The notes under the pieces: model-generated
Database searches by the model: none
What the model saw: the letters and a program-made list of their open reading frames with translations, nothing else
Told to the model about the DNA's origin: nothing
Origin: Betaproteobacteria bacterium
Lineage (GTDB): Bacteria; Pseudomonadota; Gammaproteobacteria; Burkholderiales; Ga0077523
Length of the DNA stretch: 64,000 nucleotides
NCBI GenBank assembly: GCA_016713305.1
Contig: JADJPK010000031.1
Span: 558,001 to 622,000, forward strand
Reading direction: 5' to 3'
Shown here: positions 54,580-64,000 of the stretch, in pieces
Position numbering within the stretch: the first letter of the stretch is position 1
How the letters are laid out: each line of letters starts with the position of its first letter
Translations under genes and position numbers: made by a program

Positions 54580-55407
54580 TCATTTCTTGTGACGGGAACG
54601 CACGATCATCGTGCGAGTACGCTTGTTGCGACGGGTCTTGAAGCCCTTGGCCGGCGTACCCCAGGGACTCACGGGATCGCGACCGGCGGCCGTCTTGCCC
54701 TCGCCACCGCCATGCGGGTGATCGATGGGGTTCATGGCCACACCGCGCACCGTCGGACGAATGCCACGCCAGCGCTGTGCTCCCGCCTTGCCGATGGAAC
54801 GAAGATTGTTTTCCTCGTTACCCACTTCTCCAAGCGTGGCTCGGCAGTCGACATGCACCCGGCGAATCTCTCCGGATCTCAGACGCAGCTGCGCATACGA
54901 TCCTTCCCGTGCCAACAGTTGTACAGAAGTCCCGGCGGCCCGCGCAATCTGCGCACCCTTGCCAGGCAGCATTTCCACACAATGTATGGTGGAGCCAACC
55001 GGAATGTTCCGGAGTGGCATGGTGTTTCCTGCCTTGATGGGGGCATCGCTCCCGCTCATCAATTGCGCACCCTTCGCGATACCCTTCGGTGCGATGACGT
55101 AACGTCGTTCGCCGTCCGCGTAGCACAACAACGCAAGATGAGCGCTACGGTTCGGGTCGTATTCGAGCCGCTCCACCACGGCGGGGATACCGTCCTTGTC
55201 GCGTTTGAAGTCCACGACGCGATAGTGGTGCTTGTGCCCTCCGCCCTTGTGGCGGGTGGTGATGTGACCTTTGCTGTTGCGACCAGCCGTGGATTTCTGC
55301 TTCTCGGTCAGCTTGGCGACCGGCTTGCCTTTCCACAGATCCTTGTTCACCACCTTGACGACCGCTCGACGCCCGGCCGAGGTCGGCTTGACTTTGACGA
55401 GTGCCAT
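54580..55407 (-). CDS. rplB: 50S ribosomal protein L2
   Basis: 275 residues (E. coli 273). KPTSAGRRAVVKVVNKDLWKG opening, GRNSKGHITTRHKGGGHKHHYR (~40–62), and VRGVAMNPIDHPHGGGEG (~218–235) with the conserved His needed at the peptidyl transferase region. Its ATG directly follows the rplW stop (TAAATG), so translation is probably coupled. Confidence 0.98.
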   Translation of the reverse strand: MALVKVKPTSAGRRAVVKVVNKDLWKGKPVAKLTEKQKSTAGRNSKGHITTRHKGGGHKHHYRVVDFKRDKDGIPAVVERLEYDPNRSAHLALLCYADGERRYVIAPKGIAKGAQLMSGSDAPIKAGNTMPLRNIPVGSTIHCVEMLPGKGAQIARAAGTSVQLLAREGSYAQLRLRSGEIRRVHVDCRATLGEVGNEENNLRSIGKAGAQRWRGIRPTVRGVAMNPIDHPHGGGEGKTAAGRDPVSPWGTPAKGFKTRRNKRTRTMIVRSRHKK

Positions 55408-55716
55408 TTACTTGACCTCCCCGCCGGTGAAATCGATTTCCTGGCCCGGCTTCAGTGACACATAAGCCTTCTTCCAGTGATCGCGCCGACCGATGAAACG
55501 ACCGAAGCGCTTGGTCTTGCCCTTTACGTTCGAGATCTGCACGCCCTCGACCTCGACCTTGAAGAGCAACTCCACCGCAGCCTTTACTTCGGGCTTGGTG
55601 GCATCACGGGCCACCTTGAAAATGATCTGGTCGAACTTGTCGGCCACATAGGTGCTCTTTTCGGAGATCTGAGGTGCGAGCAACACCTGCAGCAGACGTT
55701 CCTGACTGAAACTCAT
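55408..55716 (-). CDS. rplW: 50S ribosomal protein L23
   Basis: 102 residues (E. coli 100). LLQVLLAPQISEKSTYVAD (~7–26), ATKPEVKAAVELLFKVEVEGVQISNVKGKTKRFGRFIGRRDHWKKAYVSL-type body seen in segments, and a GQEIDFTGGEVK end. Docking site for trigger factor and SRP at the exit tunnel. Start overlaps the rplD stop by 4 nt. Confidence 0.98.
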   Translation of the reverse strand: MSFSQERLLQVLLAPQISEKSTYVADKFDQIIFKVARDATKPEVKAAVELLFKVEVEGVQISNVKGKTKRFGRFIGRRDHWKKAYVSLKPGQEIDFTGGEVK

Positions 55717-56333
55717 GACAGCATCTCCTCAAGCTTGGCCACCGCCGCCTTCGTGAGCACGGTGTGCTCGAAGCGAAGCAGGCTCACGGGGTCAGCCTGC
55801 CGGGGTTCCAGCACCAGCACGTTCTGAAGATTGCGGGCCGACAGATAAAGGTTGTCGTCGATCTCGTCAGTGATGATGAGAACCCGCTCGAATCCCATCC
55901 CCTTGACCTTCTCGGCAAGAAGCTTCGTCTTCGGCGCATCGACGGAAATCCCGTCGACGACGCTCAGCCTACCTTCGCGGGCAAGCTGCGAGAAGAGCGA
56001 GCACATTCCGGCGCGATACATCTTCTTGTTGATCTTGTGACTGAAGTCTTCCTCGGGAAGATTCGGGAAGATCCTGCCGCCGCCCCGCCACAGCGGGCTG
56101 GATGCCATGCCTGCACGCGCACGACCCGTGCCCTTCTGCTTCCACGGCTTCTTCGTGCTCTTGTTCACGTCGGACCGTGCTTTCTGAGCCCGGGTGCCCT
56201 GTCTTGCGTTGGCAAGAAATCCCGTCACGATCTGATGAATCAGCGGTTCGTTGTAGTCGCGGCCGAAAAGGCTGTCGGAGGCATTCACGCTCCCGGAAGA
56301 CTGCCCTTGCGCGTCGATCATCTTGAGTTCCAT
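55713..56333 (-). CDS. rplD: 50S ribosomal protein L4
   Basis: 206 residues (E. coli 201). MELKMIDAQGQSSG start, FLANARQGTRAQKARSDVNKS (~39), KPWKQKGTGRARAGMASSPLWRGGG (~61–85, the tunnel-reaching loop) and a globular C-terminal part with NVLVLEPRQADPVSLLRFE (~172). In E. coli L4 represses its own S10 operon. Its ATG overlaps the rplC stop by one base. Confidence 0.98.
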   Translation of the reverse strand: MELKMIDAQGQSSGSVNASDSLFGRDYNEPLIHQIVTGFLANARQGTRAQKARSDVNKSTKKPWKQKGTGRARAGMASSPLWRGGGRIFPNLPEEDFSHKINKKMYRAGMCSLFSQLAREGRLSVVDGISVDAPKTKLLAEKVKGMGFERVLIITDEIDDNLYLSARNLQNVLVLEPRQADPVSLLRFEHTVLTKAAVAKLEEMLS

Positions 56334-56977
56334 CAGGCGCCCCCCTTCACTGCCGGTCGGACGATCACGTCCCCGCCCTTGGCGGAGGGAATCGATCCTT
56401 TCACGAGAAGCAGCTGACGCTCTTCATCCACGCGAACCACTTCCAGGTTCTGTGCCGTTCGCGTTACCGAGCCATAGTGACCGGCCATGCGCTTGCCGGG
56501 GAACACACGACCGGGGTCCTGCGCCATGGAAATGGAGCCGGGCTTGTTGTGCGAAACAGAGTTGCCGTGGCTCGCCCTGTTCGAAGAGAAGTTGTGACGC
56601 TTGATAACGCCGCTGAAGCCCTTGCCCGAAGTGGTACCCTGGACATCGACCTTGGCCCCGACCTTGAACAGCGCCGCGCCGATCTGAGAACCGGCCTTGA
56701 GCGCCGCGGCATCTTCCTCGGAGACGAGGAATTCTCGAAGCATCGAGCCGGCTTGAACGCCAGCCTTGGCAAAGTGACCTGCAGAGGCCTTGTTGACACG
56801 TGAAGGACGTCGCACGCCGTAGGCGACCTGGACGGCCGAATACCCGTCGATGGCAGGCGTCTTGACTTGTGTGACACGGTTGTTGGACACATCCAGCACC
56901 GTCACCGGAACGGAATCTCCGTCATCGGTGAAGATGCGCGTCATGCCCACCTTCCGTCCGAGTAATCCCAGACTCAT
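56333..56977 (-). CDS. rplC: 50S ribosomal protein L3
   Basis: 214 residues (E. coli 209). MSLGLLGRKVGMTRIFTDDG opening; VDVQGTTSGKGFSGVIKRHNF (~107–127); GSISMAQDPGRVFPGKRMAGHYG (~148–170), the loop reaching the peptidyl transferase centre; normal end. 105 bp after rpsJ, an unusually wide gap for this block that contains a hairpin. Confidence 0.98.
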   Translation of the reverse strand: MSLGLLGRKVGMTRIFTDDGDSVPVTVLDVSNNRVTQVKTPAIDGYSAVQVAYGVRRPSRVNKASAGHFAKAGVQAGSMLREFLVSEEDAAALKAGSQIGAALFKVGAKVDVQGTTSGKGFSGVIKRHNFSSNRASHGNSVSHNKPGSISMAQDPGRVFPGKRMAGHYGSVTRTAQNLEVVRVDEERQLLLVKGSIPSAKGGDVIVRPAVKGGA

Positions 56978-57045
56978 GTTTATTGCCCTCTTGGTAAGGG
57001 GCCGGCTGCAATTGGCCAGCGTTGAAATCCCACAACCACATCCGA

Positions 57046-57072
57046 CCGTTCACCGGCGAAGCCGGTCAACGG
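57046..57072 (-). promoter_or_regulatory. Hairpin in the rpsJ–rplC leader
   Basis: Inverted repeat CCGTT-C-ACCGGC / GCCGGT-C-AACGG around a 3-base loop (11 paired positions with one C·C mismatch). It sits just past the rpsJ stop (57083) and 69 bp before rplC. No T run follows, so it is not an intrinsic terminator. In E. coli the L4-responsive leader is upstream of rpsJ; whether this hairpin has a similar role is unknown. Confidence 0.45.
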
Positions 57073-57082
57073 AGTTCAGTGC

Positions 57083-57391
57083 TTACAACTTGATCTCTAC
57101 GTCCACTCCCGCGGGAAGGTCCAGCTTCATCAGCGCGTCCACGGTCTTGTCCGTGGGGTCCATGATGTCCATCAACCGCAGGTGCGTGCGAATCTCGAAC
57201 TGGTCACGCGACGTCTTGTTGACGTGCGGGGATCGCAGCACGTCAAACCTTTCGATGCGGGTGGGCAGCGGAACCGGGCCGCGAACGACCGCCCCGGTGC
57301 GCTTAGCCGTTTCGACGATCTCCATTGACGACTGGTCGATGAGCCGATAGTCGAACGCTTTGAGGCGAATCCTGATTTTTTGGCTTTGCAT
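57083..57391 (-). CDS. rpsJ: 30S ribosomal protein S10 (NusE)
   Basis: 102 residues (E. coli 103). KIRIRLKAFDYRLIDQSSMEIVETAKRTG (~5–33), GPVPLPTRIERFDVLRSPHVNK (~38–59), FEIRTHLRLMDIMDPTDKTVDALMKL. Also acts as the antitermination factor NusE. First gene of the S10 operon, 66 bp after tuf. Confidence 0.98.
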   Translation of the reverse strand: MQSQKIRIRLKAFDYRLIDQSSMEIVETAKRTGAVVRGPVPLPTRIERFDVLRSPHVNKTSRDQFEIRTHLRLMDIMDPTDKTVDALMKLDLPAGVDVEIKL

Positions 57392-57457
57392 GTTCCGTTT
57401 CCGACTGTGCTTTCAGCCGTCCGGCGGACTCTCGCGAGCCCGCCCCGGCCGGCCGCA

Positions 57458-58648
<1,191 letters not shown>

Positions 58649-58671
58649 GATGCGTCCTCTGAGTCAGAAAG

Positions 58672-60765
58672 TTATTTCTTGTTGATCACCGCTTCCGCGA
58701 CATTCTTTGGCGCCTCGGAGTAATGCTTGAACTCCATCGTGTAGGTGGCGCGACCTTGCGTGGCGGAACGCAACGACGTGGAATAACCGAACATCTCCGC
58801 GAGCGGCACTTCGGCCTTGATCGCCTTGATGCCCGACACGAGATCTTCCATTCCCTGAATGATGCCGCGACGGGAGTTGAGATCCCCCATCACGTTCCCC
58901 ATGAACTCTTCGGGCGTCTCGACCTCGACAGCCATCATAGGCTCCAGAAGCACCGGATTGGCCTTTCTCATACCATCCTTGAAGCCGATGGAGGCCGCCA
59001 TCTTGAAGGCGTTTTCGCTCGAGTCCACCTCATGGTAGGAGCCGTCGAACAGGGTCACCTTCACATCGACCACAGGGAACCCGGCCAGCACTCCGTTGGG
59101 GAGAGTATCCTCCAGCCCCCTTTGCACGGCGGGAATGTATTCACGGGGCACGACACCGCCCTTGATCGCGTCGACGAACTCGAAGCCCTTGCCAGGCTCG
59201 GACGGCTCCATCTTCAGCCAGACGTGACCGTACTGCCCCTTGCCACCGGACTGCTTGATGAACTTGCCTTCGACCTCGACCTGCTTGCGGATCGCCTCGC
59301 GGTAGGCCACCTGGGGGGCACCCACGTTCGCCTCCACGCTGAACTCGCGCTTCATGCGATCGACGATGATCTCGAGGTGCAGTTCGCCCATGCCGGAGAT
59401 GATGGTCTGACCGGACTCCTCATCGGTACGCACCCGGAACGACGGGTCTTCCTGGGCGAGCCGGTTCAGCGCAATCCCCATCTTCTCCTGGTCGCTCTTC
59501 GTCTTGGGCTCGACGGCCACGTGAATGACGGGCTCTGGAAACTCCATCTTCTCAAGGACGATGATCTTGTCCGGATCACAGATGGTGTCGCCCGTCGTGG
59601 CTTCCTTCAGACCCACCGCGGCAGCAATATCGCCCGCACGGACTTCCTTGATTTCTTCCCGCTGATTGGCGTGCATCTGGAGAATCCGGCCAATCCGCTC
59701 CTTGCGGCGCTTGATCGGGTTATAGATGGTGTCGCCGGAATTGACCACGCCCGAGTACACACGGAAGAAGATGAGCTGACCGACGAACGGATCGGTCATG
59801 ATCTTGAACGCGAGACCCGCGAACGGCTCTTCGTCGCTCGCCTTCCGGCTGGACGGCTCGCCGTTCTCGAGCGTTCCCGACACGGCGGCAATGTCCACCG
59901 GCGCAGGCAGGTAGTCGATGACGGCGTCCAGCATGGCCTGGACACCCTTGTTCTTGAACGCAGAGCCACACAACATGGGGAAGATCTCGTTGGCGATGGT
60001 GCGCAGACGCAGACCCGTCTTCACTTCCGCCAGGGAGAGATCGCCTTCCTCCAGGTACTTGTTCATCAGCTCCTCGTTGGCTTCGGCCGCGGCCTCCACC
60101 ATCTTCTCGTGCCAGCTCGCGGCGTCATCCTTGAGCTCTGCCGGAATCTCGCGCTCCTCGAAACGCATGCCTTGCGACGACTCATCCCAGTAGATCGCCT
60201 TCATCTTCACGAGGTCGATCACGCCCTCGAACTTCTCTTCCGCACCGATGGGCAGCTGGATCGGCACAGGCAGCGCCTTCAGGCGCTGCTTGACCTGATC
60301 GTGCACGCGCATGAAGTTCGCGCCCTGGCGGTCCATCTTGTTGACGAACAGAAGACGCGGGACCTTGTATTTGTTGCCCTGCCGCCAGACGGTTTCGGTC
60401 TGGGGCTGCACCCCGCCAACGGCACACAGCACGGTGCACGCGCCATCGAGCACGCGCAGACTACGCTCGACTTCAATGGTGAAGTCCACGTGACCAGGCG
60501 TATCGATGATGTTGATGCGGTGCTCGGGATAGTTGTTCTCCATCCCCTTCCAGAAGCAGGTCGTGGCCGCCGACGTGATGGTGATTCCACGCTCGCGCTC
60601 CTGCTCCATCCAGTCCATCACGGCGGCACCATCATGCACCTCGCCGATCTTGTGCGAGACACCGGTGTAGAAAAGGATTCGTTCGGTGGTCGTCGTCTTG
60701 CCGGCATCGATGTGCGCCATGATGCCGATGTTGCGATACCTGTCGATGGGTGTGGAGCGTGCCAT
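58672..60765 (-). CDS. fusA: Elongation factor G
   Basis: 697 residues (E. coli 704). G1 AHIDAGKTTTTER (~17–29), switch region RGITITSAATTCFW (~60–73), G3 DTPGHVDF (~88), G4 NKMDR (~142). Domain IV (QSGGKGQYGHVWLKMEP ~500) and domain V are complete. Catalyses translocation. 72 bp after rpsG, a spacer with two hairpins, and 23 bp before tuf. Confidence 0.98.
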   Translation of the reverse strand: MARSTPIDRYRNIGIMAHIDAGKTTTTERILFYTGVSHKIGEVHDGAAVMDWMEQERERGITITSAATTCFWKGMENNYPEHRINIIDTPGHVDFTIEVERSLRVLDGACTVLCAVGGVQPQTETVWRQGNKYKVPRLLFVNKMDRQGANFMRVHDQVKQRLKALPVPIQLPIGAEEKFEGVIDLVKMKAIYWDESSQGMRFEEREIPAELKDDAASWHEKMVEAAAEANEELMNKYLEEGDLSLAEVKTGLRLRTIANEIFPMLCGSAFKNKGVQAMLDAVIDYLPAPVDIAAVSGTLENGEPSSRKASDEEPFAGLAFKIMTDPFVGQLIFFRVYSGVVNSGDTIYNPIKRRKERIGRILQMHANQREEIKEVRAGDIAAAVGLKEATTGDTICDPDKIIVLEKMEFPEPVIHVAVEPKTKSDQEKMGIALNRLAQEDPSFRVRTDEESGQTIISGMGELHLEIIVDRMKREFSVEANVGAPQVAYREAIRKQVEVEGKFIKQSGGKGQYGHVWLKMEPSEPGKGFEFVDAIKGGVVPREYIPAVQRGLEDTLPNGVLAGFPVVDVKVTLFDGSYHEVDSSENAFKMAASIGFKDGMRKANPVLLEPMMAVEVETPEEFMGNVMGDLNSRRGIIQGMEDLVSGIKAIKAEVPLAEMFGYSTSLRSATQGRATYTMEFKHYSEAPKNVAEAVINKK

Positions 60766-60789
60766 AAGTCAGACCTTCATAGACGTCCG

Positions 60790-60834
60790 GCGCCCTGTGG
60801 GCGCGGAACCGCGCGCGGCCGTGTTGCCGCGCGC
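60790..60834 (-). promoter_or_regulatory. Tandem hairpins in the rpsG–fusA spacer
   Basis: Two perfect hairpins fill the 72-bp spacer: GCGCGCGGC / GCCGCGCGC (60811–60834, 6-base loop) and GCGCCC / GGGCGC (60790–60804, 3-base loop). Neither is followed by a T run. They lie between the rpsG stop and the fusA ribosome binding site, so they might limit read-through, protect mRNA ends or serve ribosomal-protein feedback. Inference from structure only. Confidence 0.5.
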
Positions 60835-60837
60835 ACC

Positions 60838-61308
60838 TTAGAAACGATAGTGAGAGAACGCCTTGTTGGCCTCGGCCATCCGGTGGACTTCATCGCGCTT
60901 CTTCATCGCGCCGCCCCGCCCCTCAGCCGCTTCCGCCAATTCCCCGCCCAGCCGCGCGCCCATGGACTTCTCGCTCCGCTTGCGAGCCGCCTCGCGCAGC
61001 CAGCGCATCGCGAGCGCGGTGCGGCGGACCGCACGGACTTCCACCGGAACCTGATAGTTGGCCCCGCCCACGCGACGGCTCTTGACCTCAACGACCGGCC
61101 TGACGTTCTGCAGCGCCTGAGTGAAGACTTCGAGCGGGTCCTTGCCCGTCTTCTTGCCGATATGCTCGAGAGCGCGGTACATGATGCTTTCGGCGATGGA
61201 CTTCTTCCCGCTTGTCATCAACACGTTGACGAACTTCGAGACATCCTGGCTTCCGAACTTCGGATCCGGCAGGATCTCGCGGCGCTGAACTTCACGACGG
61301 CGCGGCAT
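60838..61308 (-). CDS. rpsG: 30S ribosomal protein S7
   Basis: 156 residues, as in many bacteria. MPRRREVQRREILPDPKFGS start, VNVLMTSGKKSIAESIMYRALE (~28–50), GGANYQVPVEVRAVRRTALAMRWL (~80–102). Nucleates the 30S head; in E. coli S7 represses the str operon. 42 bp after rpsL. Confidence 0.98.
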   Translation of the reverse strand: MPRRREVQRREILPDPKFGSQDVSKFVNVLMTSGKKSIAESIMYRALEHIGKKTGKDPLEVFTQALQNVRPVVEVKSRRVGGANYQVPVEVRAVRRTALAMRWLREAARKRSEKSMGARLGGELAEAAEGRGGAMKKRDEVHRMAEANKAFSHYRF

Positions 61309-61350
61309 GAGTTGCTCCTAATTCCCGTTGGCTTCGATGATGGGGTCGAC

Positions 61351-61722
61351 TTACTTCGGGCGCTTGGCGCCGTACTTCGACCGACTCTGCTTGCGGTCCT
61401 TCACCCCGGAGGTGTCAAGACTGCCGCGCACGATGTGGTAACGCACACCCGGGAGGTCCTTGACCCGGCCACCCCGGATCAGCACGACCGAGTGCTCCTG
61501 AAGGTTGTGTCCCTCGCCCCCGATGTAGCTGATCACCTCGAAGCCGTTGGTCAGACGCACCTTCGCGACCTTTCGGAGCGCGGAGTTCGGTTTCTTGGGG
61601 GTCGTGGTGTACACGCGAGTGCACACACCCCGCCGCTGTGGCGAGCCGGCAAGCGCGGGAACCTTGCTCTTGGACGGCTGACGAGTACGCGGCTTGCGCA
61701 CTAACTGACTGATTGTCGGCAT
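61351..61722 (-). CDS. rpsL: 30S ribosomal protein S12
   Basis: 123 residues (E. coli 124). MPTISQLVRKPR start, TPKKPNSALRKVAKVRLTNG (~41–60), GGRVKDLPGVRYH (~84). Lys 43 and Lys 88 are both wild type, so this allele has no classic streptomycin-resistance change. First gene of the str operon; its leader is crossed by a strong terminator hairpin ending 13 bp before the ATG. Confidence 0.98.
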   Translation of the reverse strand: MPTISQLVRKPRTRQPSKSKVPALAGSPQRRGVCTRVYTTTPKKPNSALRKVAKVRLTNGFEVISYIGGEGHNLQEHSVVLIRGGRVKDLPGVRYHIVRGSLDTSGVKDRKQSRSKYGAKRPK

Positions 61723-61734
61723 TTCTCGAGGTCC

Positions 61735-61767
61735 AAAAAGCCGGGACGGCTGAGTGAGCCGTCCCGG
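61735..61767 (-). terminator. Terminator/attenuator between rpoC and rpsL
   Basis: On the minus strand an 11-bp perfect stem (CCGGGACGGCT / AGCCGTCCCGG, 5-base loop) is followed by CTTTTTGG (61740–61733). It sits 80 bp after the rpoC stop and its T run ends 13 bp before the rpsL ATG, so it either ends the rpoBC transcript or acts as an attenuator of rpsL. Confidence 0.82.
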
Positions 61768-61847
61768 TAGCTTTCAGAGTGGCGGGCCCGTGAAGGGACG
61801 AGCCCGGGTAAAAAGACTGCGGAGTTTAAGGGGCCGCGCTGGCTCCG

Positions 61848-64000
<2,153 letters not shown>

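Noticed and set aside
58723..61704. A 993-codon open frame antisense to fusA, rpsG and rpsL
   Set aside because: It crosses three conserved genes and their spacers and has no domain; a GC-rich shadow frame.

Overview
This 64 kb window comes from a high-GC proteobacterial chromosome, most probably a betaproteobacterium. The grounds are the gene order rpoC–str–S10–spc–alpha followed by rplQ, a GGDEF/EAL gene, uvrA, an MFS transporter and ssb; the family content (DUF1631, DUF2917, a CobD/CbiB-family protein beside rsgA); and a four-cysteine ribosomal protein S4. I see no insertion sequence, prophage, CRISPR array, rRNA or tRNA.

Layout. Positions 1–10.1 kb: end of a DUF1631 protein, DAHP synthase, RsgA, a CobD/CbiB-family membrane protein, an RraA-like protein, a 1090-residue PAS/GGDEF/EAL protein and a MocR-type regulator. 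Positions 10.0–13.6 kb: a DUF2917 protein, two small exported proteins sharing an FGR motif, a divergent TetR regulator behind a 36-bp dyad, and a secreted beta-helix protein. Positions 13.7–22.8 kb: a broken ABC1/UbiB kinase, stress- or envelope-type small proteins, and catabolic oxidoreductases. Positions 22.9–30.3 kb: a signalling cluster made of a CheB–CheR–PAS–GGDEF–EAL giant, a receiver–LuxR–cyclic-nucleotide-binding regulator and a diguanylate cyclase. Positions 30.6–36.3 kb: a fused indolepyruvate:ferredoxin oxidoreductase, a divergent LysR regulator and an MDR oxidoreductase. Positions 36.4–43.4 kb: ssb, a YajR-like transporter, uvrA and a REC–PAS–GGDEF–EAL protein. Positions 43.4–64 kb: an unbroken minus-strand block of 33 translation, transcription and secretion genes from rplQ back to the 3' end of rpoC.

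The ribosomal block is tightly packed (many ATGA overlaps) and intact. By contrast, between about 15.2 and 32.2 kb six genes are broken, five by single-base-type indels (several in homopolymers) and one by an in-frame amber codon. That pattern is either an error-prone part of the assembly or clustered gene decay. Four intact or reconstructable c-di-GMP enzymes lie in the window.

The signals I consider most worth following are the CheB–CheR–GGDEF–EAL fusion, the receiver–LuxR–cNMP fusion, the FGR-protein/TetR locus with its palindrome, the strikingly different codon use of tuf, and the terminator that sits directly on the rpsL leader.
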